Part shown: positions 24,741 to 33,807 of the stretch, piece after piece
Layout of the letters: the number at the start of each line of letters is the position of its first letter
Position numbering within the stretch: the first letter of the stretch is position 1
Assembly (NCBI RefSeq): GCF_042649125.1
Contig: NZ_JBHRYQ010000001.1
Coordinates: 4,030,001 to 4,094,000, forward strand
Direction of reading: 5' to 3'
DNA from: Leadbetterella lacunae
GTDB taxonomy: Bacteria > Bacteroidota > Bacteroidia > Cytophagales > Spirosomataceae
Length of the DNA: 64,000 bases
Program-made: the position numbers and the translations under genes
The notes under the pieces: model-generated
Told to the model about the DNA's origin: nothing
What the model saw: only the letters and a program-made list of their open reading frames with translations
Databases searched by the model: none

Positions 24741-25510
24741 CAGAAATATTAAATAAACTACTAGATAAAAACAGTTTGATTTTTGGTTTTTTATTGATTG
24801 CCATTATTGTGTATTTGTCTGAGGTGGTTGCAAAAAAACTGGGGAAAGGTAAAGTCCCAGGTTCTGCATTAGCCATATTGGCGGGATTGGTTTTGGCATA
24901 TTTCGGCGGAGTTCACACAAACGGCGAAAAAGGCTTGTCAGACATTCCACTTTTTTCAGGCTTAGGAGTGTTCGGTGGGGCGATGTTTCGAGACTTCACA
25001 ATAGTGGCCACGGCCATGGGAGCGAGCTATCAGGTTATGAAAAAAGCAGGAAGAATCGGTTTAATCTCCTTATTGGTTGGTGTGGTATTGTTTTTTGTTA
25101 CCGGAGTGGCAGTAGCTTGGGTGTGGGGATACCGAGACGCCGTAAGTTTATGCACCCTTGGTGCAGGTTCTTGCTCATATATTGTTGGTCCTGTTACAGG
25201 TGCAGCATTGGGTGCGTCGTCAGAAGTTATTGCCTTGAGCATATCAGCAGGCGTGGTAAAAGCCATAGCGGTTACGGTTTTTACACCCATAGCAGCAAAA
25301 TATATCGGGTTAAATGACGCCAAATCGGCCATGGCATATGGTGGCATAATGGGTACTTCGAGTGGAGTGGCTGCTGGTTTGGCCGCCACAGACCCCAAAT
25401 TGGTGCCTTATGGTGCAGTTACGGCTACTTTTTACACGGGTTTAGGTTGTTTGCTTTGTCCTTCACTGTTTTATATTGTAGTGATAAAAATCATCGAAAT
25501 TTTTAGTTAG
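24737..25510 (+). CDS. madM: Malonate transporter subunit MadM
   Basis: A 257-residue multi-span protein, the larger partner of MadL. It has about eight hydrophobic segments, with GMFRD-like and SCSYIVGPVTGAALGASSEVIALSISAGVVKAIAV segments conserved in the family. It imports malonate at the inner membrane. It is followed after 26 bp by a phosphotransferase-like gene. Presence beside matB gives a complete uptake-and-activation module. Confidence 0.92.
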   Translation: MTEILNKLLDKNSLIFGFLLIAIIVYLSEVVAKKLGKGKVPGSALAILAGLVLAYFGGVHTNGEKGLSDIPLFSGLGVFGGAMFRDFTIVATAMGASYQVMKKAGRIGLISLLVGVVLFFVTGVAVAWVWGYRDAVSLCTLGAGSCSYIVGPVTGAALGASSEVIALSISAGVVKAIAVTVFTPIAAKYIGLNDAKSAMAYGGIMGTSSGVAAGLAATDPKLVPYGAVTATFYTGLGCLLCPSLFYIVVIKIIEIFS

Positions 25511-25536
25511 AAATAATAACAAGAAACGTTTATAAT

Positions 25537-26547
25537 ATGGGTTCTGAAATAAAATTTGATGCGATACATAGTATTTTAAATCCCAAAAGCTTGGCTGTTT
25601 GGGCGTCAGATTTGTATTTTAAGGGCGAAGATGTTCAATGTCAAATTCTCAAAACAGGCATTAATCATACCTATTTATTAAAAATTGGGACAGAAAAATA
25701 TGTTCTTCGGGTTTATGTAAAAGATTGGAGGAGTAAAGTTGAGATAAATGAAGAGTTACGGTTTTTACTTAATTTAAAAAAAGAAGGTATCAATGTTTCT
25801 TATCCAATTACAAACGCACAAAATGAGCTAATAAATGAGTTGAATGCACCAGAAGGAGTTCGGTTTGCGGTTTTGTTTTCATTCGCTGAAGGCGACAAAA
25901 TCAGGAGTTTGGGCAAAGGCCACTGCAATACAATCGGCAAAACCATGGCCAGTATACATGTCTCAAGTTTAGAATTAAATTTAAAACGCGTAAAATACAA
26001 CTTCGCAGAGCTTTGTGAAAAGCCGATTTTAGCACTACACGGTTTTTTTGAGAAAAAACACCCCAGTATGCTCATTTTAGGAAAAATAGAATCTTACTTG
26101 AGGCCATATTTAAATTCAGAAATCATATCAGATTGCCCAACAGGTGCAGTTCATTTAGATATCTGGTATGACAATATGAATATAAATTCTGACGGAAAAG
26201 TAACGTTGTTTGATTTTGACTTTTGTGGAAATGGCCCGTTTGTACTTGATGTAGCGTATTTTTTAACCCAACTTTTTCATTCAGAAGCCGACAAAGACGT
26301 ATATCTACAAAAGGCAGATGTATTTTTAAAAGGATATGAGTCTGTTAGACCCTTAAAACAACAAGAAAAAGATCTTATTGCACAATCGGGCATTGCGGTT
26401 TGGGTATTTTATTTGGGAGTCCAAGCCCGTCGTTTCGACGATTGGTCCAATATGTTTTTTACGGCAAACTACCTCAAACACTTTGTAGGCTTAATCCAAA
26501 ACTGGGCAAACTACTACGAAATTGATTTTGATATAAAACAGAAATAA
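25537..26547 (+). CDS. APH/choline-kinase-like phosphotransferase
   Basis: A 336-residue aminoglycoside-phosphotransferase-fold kinase. The N-lobe has NHTYLLKIG and YVLRVYVKDWRS, with the probable ATP lysine region. The catalytic loop is AVHLDIWYDNM (His206, Asp208, Asn213), and FDFDFCG (225-231) is the metal-binding DFD-type motif. Members phosphorylate small molecules such as homoserine, choline or thiamine, or proteins (SrkA). It is the last gene of the matB-madL-madM run. Its substrate is unknown and a malonate-linked role is only suggested by location. It ends 16 bp from the convergent NYN gene. Confidence 0.8.
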   Translation: MGSEIKFDAIHSILNPKSLAVWASDLYFKGEDVQCQILKTGINHTYLLKIGTEKYVLRVYVKDWRSKVEINEELRFLLNLKKEGINVSYPITNAQNELINELNAPEGVRFAVLFSFAEGDKIRSLGKGHCNTIGKTMASIHVSSLELNLKRVKYNFAELCEKPILALHGFFEKKHPSMLILGKIESYLRPYLNSEIISDCPTGAVHLDIWYDNMNINSDGKVTLFDFDFCGNGPFVLDVAYFLTQLFHSEADKDVYLQKADVFLKGYESVRPLKQQEKDLIAQSGIAVWVFYLGVQARRFDDWSNMFFTANYLKHFVGLIQNWANYYEIDFDIKQK

Positions 26548-26562
26548 TGAATAGCTTAAATA

Positions 26563-27309
26563 TTAAGACTTTACACGCACATAGATATGCTTAATTCTTG
26601 AATTCTCCACGTCTCTTTCGTCTACCTCAATGTGATTTTTTAATGATTTCAATAGAGGCGTTAGCTTAGTGAAACCGTAGTTTCTTGCATCGAAATCTGG
26701 TTTTTTCTTCATCAGTAGACTACCAACTTCTGCCAAAAACGCCCAGCCGTTGTCGTCTGCGAGGTCATCAACGGTAGCTTTTATAAGCTTAATCAAATTG
26801 TTGCTCATTTTGTCAAACTCAGGTGTAGCCTTTGAGGCCGCAGCTTTTGGAGTTTTGGTTTCGTTTTTACCACTGATTATTTCGATGTAAATAAATTTAT
26901 CACACGCAACTATAAACGGGTTAGGTGTTTTTTTCTCTCCAATGCCAATTACTAACATGCCTGATTCTCTCAGTCGGGTAGCCAAACGGGTAAAGTCACT
27001 ATCGCTTGAAACCAAACAAAACCCGTCCACTTTTTCGCTATGCAAAATATCCATAGCGTCTATAATCATAGCCGAATCGGTTGCGTTTTTTCCTGTAGTA
27101 TAAGAGTATTGTTGAATCGGAGTGATGGCGTGTTGCAAAAGTGCCGGTTTCCAGCCCGAAACAGTCGGTTTGGTCCAGTCGCCATATATTCTTTTAATAG
27201 TAGGCGTACCTAGCTTGGCAATTTCGTCGAGCATGCCTTCTATGTTGGCATACGGAATATTGTCAGCGTCTATTAGTACGGCAAGTTTAAGGTCATTGCG
27301 TCCTTTCAT
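26563..27309 (-). CDS. NYN-domain ribonuclease-like protein with OST-HTH/LOTUS domain
   Basis: A 248-residue protein. The N-terminal NYN (PIN-like, LabA/DUF88) domain has VLIDADNIPY (Asp14, Asp16), Asp78 in NATDSAM, and LVSSDSDF (Asp103, Asp105), the acidic set expected for a metal-dependent RNase. After a lysine-rich linker (about 147-165) comes a C-terminal OST-HTH-like module (about 167-246; LIKLIKATVDDLADDNGWAFLAEVG then KPDFDARNYGFTKLTPLLKSL). LOTUS domains bind RNA or protein partners. The pair is found across bacteria, but targets are mostly unknown. It is convergent with the kinase gene. Confidence 0.88.
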   Translation of the reverse strand: MKGRNDLKLAVLIDADNIPYANIEGMLDEIAKLGTPTIKRIYGDWTKPTVSGWKPALLQHAITPIQQYSYTTGKNATDSAMIIDAMDILHSEKVDGFCLVSSDSDFTRLATRLRESGMLVIGIGEKKTPNPFIVACDKFIYIEIISGKNETKTPKAAASKATPEFDKMSNNLIKLIKATVDDLADDNGWAFLAEVGSLLMKKKPDFDARNYGFTKLTPLLKSLKNHIEVDERDVENSRIKHIYVRVKS

Positions 27310-27385
27310 ATTTGGTGGTTATTTTTTGGAGGAAGTAGGTTCTTCGTCTTTTATTTCAGAAATATACACATTAATGTAAACAAAA

Positions 27386-27409
27386 AAAGCTTCTCTGTAA
27401 AGAAGCTTT
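27386..27409 (-). terminator. Terminator of tRNA-Arg
   Basis: A 9-bp perfect stem (27386-27394 with 27401-27409) with a 6-base loop, directly after the tRNA and followed on the minus strand by about seven T's. Confidence 0.85.
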
Positions 27410-27411
27410 TG

Positions 27412-27483
27412 TGATCCCGCCAAGAATCGAACTTGGATCAATTGTTTAGGAAACAACTATTCTATCCGTTGAACTACGGGACC
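27412..27483 (-). tRNA. tRNA-Arg (CCT)
   Basis: A 72-base cloverleaf on the minus strand. The acceptor stem GGTCCCG pairs with CGGGATC (one G-U), with discriminator A. The anticodon stem GTTGT/ACAAT closes the loop TTCCTAA, giving anticodon CCT (codon AGG). The T arm is CCAAG-TTCGATT-CTTGG. No CCA is encoded. A -7-like GAAATTTG is at 27509-27502 on the minus strand. Confidence 0.95.
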
Positions 27484-27563
27484 TTTCTCTGTTTAGGAAT
27501 GCAAATTTCGCTAAAAATATGAAAACTTAAAAGTTTACTGAGTTTTCTTTCACTTTATATATT

Positions 27564-28814
27564 TTACCACCTTGTTTGTCCATTTCCTTTTAGCACCCAT
27601 TTTTCGGTTACTAATTTCTCAAGAGCAAAAGGTCCTCTAGCATGAAGTTTTTGAGTAGATATTCCAATTTCAGCTCCGAGTCCAAACTGCCCACCGTCTG
27701 TAAACCTCGAAGAAGCATTGTGATAAACCGCAGCTGCGTCCACTTCACTGAGGAATGTTTCAGCCAACTCTTCATCCTGAGTAATGATTGCCTCCGAATG
27801 TTTTGATGAAAACTGGCTTATGTGCTCAAGTGCTTCATTAAGACCACTTACTGTTTTTATAGAAATTTTAAAGTCGAGCCATTCTTTACCGAAGTCCTCT
27901 GGTTTTGCTTCAAAAAGTCGATTGAAATTGTTTTTCTTAAAAATCGGATAAGCTACTACATCTGCATAAACCTCAATCTGATATTTGTCAAAACCTTCTT
28001 TAAGCAAAGGAACAAGGTGTTCTAAAACACTTTCATCCAAAATAGCACAATCAAGTGAATTGCAAACCGAAGGGCGAGACGCCCTTGCATTTATGATTAT
28101 ATCAGCGGCCATGTTGAGGTCGGCAGTTTTTTCTACATAGGTATGACAAACGCCCGCACCGGTCTCTATGCAAGGTATTTTTGAGTTTGCTCGAACATAA
28201 TCTATCAGAGATTGTGAGCCTCTTGGTATTATCAAATCCACGAATCGGGTAGCAACCAAAAGCTCCGCAAGGAATTTTCTGTCTGTAGGTAAAAGTAGAA
28301 CTGCTTCCTTAGCTATTCCGTTTTTTTCTAATGCTTCGTGTATAATTCCCACCAAACATGTATTTGAAAACGCCGCTTCTTTGCCACCTTTAAGCACACA
28401 AGCATTTCCCGACATCAAACAAAGGATTGCTACGTCAATGGTGACATTTGGCCTAGATTCAAATATCGTTCCGACCACGCCCATAGGTACCCATTTTTTG
28501 GTAAGCTGCAAGCCATTTTCTAAAGTCTTGGCAAAAGCTACTTCATTAGCCGGGTCTTTCAGTGCAGTTATTTCATTTATCGACTCTACCAAACCTCCAA
28601 TTCTCGTTGGGTTTAATAGTAAGCGGTCATATTTTGGGTCGCTGGGGTCCATCAAGTCCAAGTCTTTTTTATTCTCAGCAATAATCAATGCTGAGTTTTG
28701 TACCAATAGGTCTGCCAAGTCAAGCAGCAAAGTTTGCTTTTGCTTGGTAGTCAGCCTTCTGACTTGTGCCGAAGCCTTGTGCGTAAGCTCTAAGAGAGGT
28801 AAAATGGTTTCCAT
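27564..28814 (-). CDS. proA: Glutamate-5-semialdehyde dehydrogenase
   Basis: Reduces gamma-glutamyl phosphate with NADPH, the second step of proline synthesis from glutamate. The 416 residues have the aldehyde-dehydrogenase fold with GVVGTIFESRPNV (112-124), LKGGKEA, PRGS (197-200) and the catalytic cysteine in RPSVCNS (Cys251). Length is normal. proB, usually adjacent, is not here; the upstream neighbour is an esterase gene on the same strand, separated by a terminator. Confidence 0.96.
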   Translation of the reverse strand: METILPLLELTHKASAQVRRLTTKQKQTLLLDLADLLVQNSALIIAENKKDLDLMDPSDPKYDRLLLNPTRIGGLVESINEITALKDPANEVAFAKTLENGLQLTKKWVPMGVVGTIFESRPNVTIDVAILCLMSGNACVLKGGKEAAFSNTCLVGIIHEALEKNGIAKEAVLLLPTDRKFLAELLVATRFVDLIIPRGSQSLIDYVRANSKIPCIETGAGVCHTYVEKTADLNMAADIIINARASRPSVCNSLDCAILDESVLEHLVPLLKEGFDKYQIEVYADVVAYPIFKKNNFNRLFEAKPEDFGKEWLDFKISIKTVSGLNEALEHISQFSSKHSEAIITQDEELAETFLSEVDAAAVYHNASSRFTDGGQFGLGAEIGISTQKLHARGPFALEKLVTEKWVLKGNGQTRW

Positions 28815-28888
28815 CTTTTAATTTTCTTTGGACCGCAAAGTTCGTATTTTTTTTAAGCTTTTGCGTATTTTTTAATAATTGAACAAAA

Positions 28889-28922
28889 AAAGGTGTGCTT
28901 CTCATCAGAAAAGCACACCTTT
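28889..28922 (-). terminator. Terminator of the esterase gene
   Basis: A 12-bp perfect stem (28889-28900 with 28911-28922) with a 10-base loop, then about six T's on the minus strand, 22 bases past the stop. Confidence 0.9.
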
Positions 28923-28944
28923 AAGTTTTCCTTTTTGAAGGTTA

Positions 28945-30636
28945 TTATGGCTTTTTGATATTCAGTTTATCTATATTTTCTAATAGTTTTAGCTTGTCTT
29001 CGGGGATAGACCAATTGTGCTCAAAAATACCCGTTGAAATCACATTGTTAAGTTCACCATCGTAGTAAACCCAGTCGCCGTAACCTGTCAGCTGACCGGC
29101 TTTGCCTGGAGTTCTAAGTCTTGCAAATGGTCCTTGGTCAAAAAGCGGTATTTGCCAAAATGGAATTCCTGAGTTAATCAATATATATTTCTTCCCGTTT
29201 GGATACACAAAGGTTAGGCCTGCTTTCGAGCTGCTTTCTTTTTTTAGCTCCATCGGTAGTTTGTCTGCATATTTGGCTATCAAACTGTTGGTTTCTTTTG
29301 TGCCAAACAACACCAGGTTTGATCTTTCTATATCGTTAGGTCTAACTTCTTGGTCCGTCAAAACTCTTGGAAACACCATCACTCGGCCCATAAAATCTCC
29401 GCGGCTATAACTCCACTCGGCAGCAGTTTCGGCTACAGCCTTTCTTTTTTCTAGTTCTTCTTTGCTTGGATTGTCAGTGGTACCGTATACATATATATGC
29501 CTATCTCCAAAAACCTCCGTCATTGGACCTTCGGTCATTGCATTTTTCTCTTTGTCAGAAAACTCAGGTTTGCCTACCATCCATTTGCCATTGTTTTTTA
29601 TCAAAATTTGGCCATTTGTAAGTCCAAATAGTGGCACGTTTTGGCCGTCTATGTTTAAGGCCAATGATTTTTTTGGGTTGTAGTTTGAGTGCCCATTTAG
29701 GTTCATTTCAAGTGCTAGTACGTTTTCTGTTTTTATGTCGAGCATATTTTTATTCTTAAAAAAAGCTTCGATTGTGGCTGTTTTACCAACCTCCATATCT
29801 CTGATTTTTAACCAATACGCACTGCCATATTTTATTTGCTGGGTAGTAAACTTTATTTTGTTTGGAAACGGGTCTCTTTTGTATTTGCTAAACCACGAAA
29901 ATATAAATTCGTCTACGTAGGCGTTGTTCCAGCTGTCATGTTTTACTCCTGCATATTCGGTGTAATCTATTTTGCCGCCAGCTTTTTTCATGTCTTCCAC
30001 CCATTTACGAGTAGCTTCTGGTTTTACTACGGGGTCGGCTCCACCTTGAAATATATATGCTCTAAGGTTAGAGGCATTGTCAATATATTGGGCAGTTTCT
30101 GTAGGAGGTGCTGGGCAAACTGGTGCTATGGCAGCCCATATGTCAGGTCGTGTAAGGCCAATCCATAGGGTTCCGCCGCCACCCATCGACAGTCCGGTTA
30201 AGTAAGTTCTGTTTTCGTCTATGTGAAATCGTTTTTTCACATCAGCTAACATGTCCATTACGTCTTTCTCGGCTATTCCTTGGTAGCCCATGGTACCTCT
30301 CGCTAGTGGGCTAACCACTATGTAATCCACACTTTTCCATTTCGGAAAATAAGTGCTTGCTTCTACGTCATTTTCATTATTAAAATTGCTCTTGCCAAAT
30401 ACGCGTCTCATCGCCAATCGGTGATTTGAGCCAGCTCCATGAAGCATAACTACCAAAGGGTATTGTTTTTTCTCGCTAAATTTTTTAGGAATATAAATGG
30501 CATAAGGCTGCTCAGTGTCGTCTACGTCTGAATGGAAACTAAGTACCTGTGGGCCACTCTTTAGAGTTTGGGCATAGGTATTTGTAAATGTAAATAACAA
30601 AAATAAACCTATGAGTTTTTTAGAAAAGCTATTCAT
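28945..30636 (-). CDS. Secreted alpha/beta-hydrolase with long C-terminal region
   Basis: A 563-residue protein with a Sec signal (FLLFTFTNTYAQ). The N-terminal half is an esterase or PHB-depolymerase-like hydrolase: LVVMLHGAGSNH (oxyanion), GLSMGGGGT with nucleophile Ser150, GGADPVV with Asp201, and GVKHDSW with His233. From about 265 onward a second half of strand-rich segments follows, which could be a separate substrate-binding module. The substrate may be a polyester, a polysaccharide ester or a peptide. It stands alone between proA and purD. Confidence 0.8.
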   Translation of the reverse strand: MNSFSKKLIGLFLLFTFTNTYAQTLKSGPQVLSFHSDVDDTEQPYAIYIPKKFSEKKQYPLVVMLHGAGSNHRLAMRRVFGKSNFNNENDVEASTYFPKWKSVDYIVVSPLARGTMGYQGIAEKDVMDMLADVKKRFHIDENRTYLTGLSMGGGGTLWIGLTRPDIWAAIAPVCPAPPTETAQYIDNASNLRAYIFQGGADPVVKPEATRKWVEDMKKAGGKIDYTEYAGVKHDSWNNAYVDEFIFSWFSKYKRDPFPNKIKFTTQQIKYGSAYWLKIRDMEVGKTATIEAFFKNKNMLDIKTENVLALEMNLNGHSNYNPKKSLALNIDGQNVPLFGLTNGQILIKNNGKWMVGKPEFSDKEKNAMTEGPMTEVFGDRHIYVYGTTDNPSKEELEKRKAVAETAAEWSYSRGDFMGRVMVFPRVLTDQEVRPNDIERSNLVLFGTKETNSLIAKYADKLPMELKKESSSKAGLTFVYPNGKKYILINSGIPFWQIPLFDQGPFARLRTPGKAGQLTGYGDWVYYDGELNNVISTGIFEHNWSIPEDKLKLLENIDKLNIKKP

Positions 30637-30891
30637 GATAAGGTTTTGTGAAAATCGAAAAATTAAGCGTACTGGGTGTTTGGTTTTGTTTCAAAAAAGT
30701 GCAAAATGGATATTGTCTTATCTACACATTTGAGTTCGAAAATTATAAAATGTTTTAATGCTTTCCAAAGTTACCTTATTTTTAGGGTAAATGATTTTGG
30801 TTTTTCATCTAAAAGTTAAGAAAAATGGTATTTAAAAAAATATTGGAGGGCATTATTTTTAATCATTTTTTTTTAAGCGGCCGCAAACTCC

Positions 30892-30899
30892 TATTTTTG
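30892..30899 (+). promoter_or_regulatory. Putative -7 box for purD
   Basis: TATTTTTG is an exact TAnnTTTG, 28 bases before the ATG. Upstream is T-rich but lacks a clean TTG at the right distance. Confidence 0.45.
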
Positions 30900-30927
30900 T
30901 CATTTAAAAAAATAGAAACTTACGGAA

Positions 30928-32217
30928 ATGAATATATTAATTATAGGTTCAGGTGGAAGAGAGCACGCTTTTGCATGGAAACTTTCTCAAAGCAAGAAAT
31001 GTGAAAACCTTTTTGTTTTACCTGGAAATGCAGGCACAGCTCAAATCGCAAAAAATATAGATGCTCAAGTAGACGACTTTGAAGCCATAAAAAATGTGGT
31101 TTTGGAGCAAAATATAGGAATGGTGGTTGTAGGCCCTGAAGATCCATTAGTAAAAGGGATCGTTGATTTTTTTAAAGCGGACAAAAAGCTCAAGAAAGTA
31201 AGAATAATAGGGCCAGATGCAGCGGGAGCAAGATTAGAAGGGTCAAAAGATTTTTCAAAGGCGTTTATGCAAAAACACGGCGTGCCTACTGCTTTTTCAG
31301 AAACTTTCACTAAAGCCACTTTAGCAGAAGGTTTGGCGTATTTAGATAAACAAAATGGCCCATACGTGCTTAAAGCAGACGGTTTAGCTGCCGGAAAAGG
31401 TGTAATAATAACAACATCAAAAGAGGAAGCAAAGCAAAGTTTAACCGAAATGCTCACTGAAGGGAAATTTGGTGAAGCAGGAGATAAAGTTTTGGTTGAG
31501 CAATTTTTAGAAGGAATAGAGCTTTCGGTTTTTGTACTTTCCGACGGAACAAATTATGTGATTTTGCCGGAGGCCAAAGATTACAAAAGAATAGGAGAAG
31601 GAGACACAGGTCTCAATACTGGTGGTATGGGGGCGGTTTCGCCGGTGCCGTTTGCTGATGCGGACTTTATGGCAAAAGTAGACAATTTAGTAGTGAAACC
31701 TACAATGGCCGGTCTTAAAGCAGAAGGGATTCATTACGTTGGCTTTATTTTTATTGGTTTAATGAATGACAAAGGAAATCCAATGGTGATTGAATACAAC
31801 GCCAGAATGGGAGATCCTGAAACCGAAGTGGTGTTGCCTAGAATCAAGACTGATATGGTACGTTTGTTCCAAGCAGCTGCTGACGGCAAATTAGATAAAA
31901 TCAAACTTAGTATCAATCCAAAGTCTGCTGTAACTACCATGGTGGTGGCAGGCGGCTATCCTGAGGGGTACAAAAAAGGTGACCTTATGGAAATTCCTGA
32001 AGCGGAAAAAGATACTGTGGTGTTTCATGCAGGCACTAAATTAACTGAAAACGGCGTGGTTACAAATGGTGGTAGGGTTATTGCACTCACCGGAATGGGC
32101 CGTACGATGGCGGCTGCTTTGAAGAAATCTCAAAGAATGGCTCGAAATATTAAGTTTAAGTCAAAGTATTACCGAAAAGATATCGGAAAGGATTTAATGA
32201 ATTATTTTGAGAAATGA
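30928..32217 (+). CDS. purD: Phosphoribosylamine-glycine ligase
   Basis: Joins phosphoribosylamine and glycine with ATP to make GAR, the second step of purine synthesis. The 429 residues begin with GSGGREHAFAWKL, followed by VVVGPEDPLVKGIVD, the ATP-grasp lysine segment KADGLAAGKGVIIT, GMGAVSPVP, and the metal-site EYNARMGDPETE. Length is normal. It stands apart from the PurF-like gene by 18 kb, and no other pur gene is adjacent. Confidence 0.97.
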   Translation: MNILIIGSGGREHAFAWKLSQSKKCENLFVLPGNAGTAQIAKNIDAQVDDFEAIKNVVLEQNIGMVVVGPEDPLVKGIVDFFKADKKLKKVRIIGPDAAGARLEGSKDFSKAFMQKHGVPTAFSETFTKATLAEGLAYLDKQNGPYVLKADGLAAGKGVIITTSKEEAKQSLTEMLTEGKFGEAGDKVLVEQFLEGIELSVFVLSDGTNYVILPEAKDYKRIGEGDTGLNTGGMGAVSPVPFADADFMAKVDNLVVKPTMAGLKAEGIHYVGFIFIGLMNDKGNPMVIEYNARMGDPETEVVLPRIKTDMVRLFQAAADGKLDKIKLSINPKSAVTTMVVAGGYPEGYKKGDLMEIPEAEKDTVVFHAGTKLTENGVVTNGGRVIALTGMGRTMAAALKKSQRMARNIKFKSKYYRKDIGKDLMNYFEK

Positions 32218-32316
32218 TTAGCTTTGTTTTAATTAAAAAAATGTAGAACCTTAGATCTCGACCTTGTTTTAGTCAAATTTGACGCCCAAAGGCGAGTATA
32301 TATATAGATAGAATTT

Positions 32317-33807
32317 ATGGCTTGTGGACAATGTTCGACGGGTGGATGTGGCAGTATAAAGAAAGTTGACGACGAAAAATCTAATCATAAATCAGTAAGT
32401 GGATGTGGTAGTGCTGGCGGATGTAGTTCCGGCGGATGTACCAAAATGAATAGTTTCGATTGGCTTTCTAATATGGAAACTCCAAAGTCGGGCCGATTTA
32501 ATATAGTAGAAGTTAAGTTTAAAGGGGGAAGAAAAGAGTATTTTAGAAATAAAAAAGGACTCGAACTTTTCACAGGAGATTATGTGGTGTGTGATATGCC
32601 TACGGGGTATCACATTGGCACGGTTTCGCTTCAAGGGGAGCTGGTTCGTTTGGCTATGATAAAGCGAAACGTAAAAGATGATGATGAATTAACAAACCTG
32701 CTGAGAGTTGCCAACGAAAAAGACATCGAAAAGCACAATCAGGCTATAAATCGTGACCTAACGGCCATGTATCGTACCCGTGAAATATGCAAAGAACTTA
32801 AGCTCAATCTTAAACTTTCAGAAGTAGAATTTCAGTCAGATAATTCAAAGGCTACTTTTTACTACTCTGCAGACGATAGAGTAGATTTTAGAGAGTTAAT
32901 AAAGCTATTGGCTGGAGAGTTTAAGGTAAGGATAGAAATGAGACAAATAAGTCTCAGACAAGAAGCAGGTAGAATAGGTGGGCTTGGCTCATGTGGAAGA
33001 GAGCTTTGTTGCTCTACTTGGTTAACTGACTTCAAAGCCATTCCTACGGCTGCCGCTCGATACCAAAATCTTTCGCTAAACCCAGCTAAACTTTCGGGTC
33101 AATGTGGACGACTAAAGTGTTGTCTAAACTACGAGCTTGAAACCTACATAGACGCTATCCGAGATATTCCGGTAGTTGATAGGCCGCTTCAAACCGAAAA
33201 AGGAGATGCCACGGTTCAGAAAACAGATATATTCAGAAGAATAATGTGGTTTAGTTATCCAAACGAAACCAACTGGTATCCAATCTCTTGTAGTCAGGTA
33301 GATGAGATTATAAAAATGAACAAGGCAGGCAAAAAACCTGTAGGTTTAGAAAACTTGTTAGAAATAGGGGATATGGAGCAGGCTAAACCTGTTCGTATTA
33401 ACAATGACCTCGAAAAACTCGACAAGAAGTATCATACCAAGAAAAGACCAACGCGAAATAAAAATAGCAGAAGGGATAATTCAAACTCTGGATCAGATTC
33501 ACCTCAGGCTCAACAGCCAGCCGCACAGTCTGCTCCTGACAACAGACCACCGAGAGGGCCAAGACCGCCGCGTCCGCCAAGACCAAAAGGTCAAGGTCCA
33601 AGACCAAATCCGAATGCAAATGCAAATCCAGCATCGGATTCAGTTAAGCCGAACACTAACCCAAATCCTAGGCCGCCGCAAACACAGCCACAAGGTAACC
33701 CGGTAGCATCAGCTGATGGAGGTGCAGCACCAGAGCGTAAAAAGAACAATAACAAAAGGAGAAAAAATAGGAATAGACCTCCGCAAAACAATTCAAGTAA
33801 CGAATGA
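32317..33807 (+). CDS. ricT: RicT/YaaT-like PSP1-domain protein with Cys-rich N-tail and basic C-tail
   Basis: A 496-residue PSP1-domain protein. The core (about 60-300) matches RicT, which in B. subtilis works with RicA and RicF on RNase Y and mRNA maturation; it includes SCGRELCC and QCGRLKCC. Two additions stand out. The first 41 residues hold six Cys (3, 6, 11, 30, 36, 41) among Gly and Ser, possibly a metal or cluster site. The last about 110 residues are Pro/Asn/Arg/Lys-rich and look disordered and nucleic-acid-binding. Its stop overlaps gldH by four bases (ATGA), the conserved Bacteroidota order. Confidence 0.88.
   Translation: MACGQCSTGGCGSIKKVDDEKSNHKSVSGCGSAGGCSSGGCTKMNSFDWLSNMETPKSGRFNIVEVKFKGGRKEYFRNKKGLELFTGDYVVCDMPTGYHIGTVSLQGELVRLAMIKRNVKDDDELTNLLRVANEKDIEKHNQAINRDLTAMYRTREICKELKLNLKLSEVEFQSDNSKATFYYSADDRVDFRELIKLLAGEFKVRIEMRQISLRQEAGRIGGLGSCGRELCCSTWLTDFKAIPTAAARYQNLSLNPAKLSGQCGRLKCCLNYELETYIDAIRDIPVVDRPLQTEKGDATVQKTDIFRRIMWFSYPNETNWYPISCSQVDEIIKMNKAGKKPVGLENLLEIGDMEQAKPVRINNDLEKLDKKYHTKKRPTRNKNSRRDNSNSGSDSPQAQQPAAQSAPDNRPPRGPRPPRPPRPKGQGPRPNPNANANPASDSVKPNTNPNPRPPQTQPQGNPVASADGGAAPERKKNNNKRRKNRNRPPQNNSSNE

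Noticed and set aside
28720..28905. 61-residue minus-strand frame overlapping the proA start
   Set aside because: It is a shadow of the proA N-terminus in another frame and crosses a terminator.
33591..33791. 66-residue minus-strand Gly/Phe/Leu-rich frame in ricT
   Set aside because: Produced by the Pro/Asn-rich repeats of the ricT tail read in reverse.
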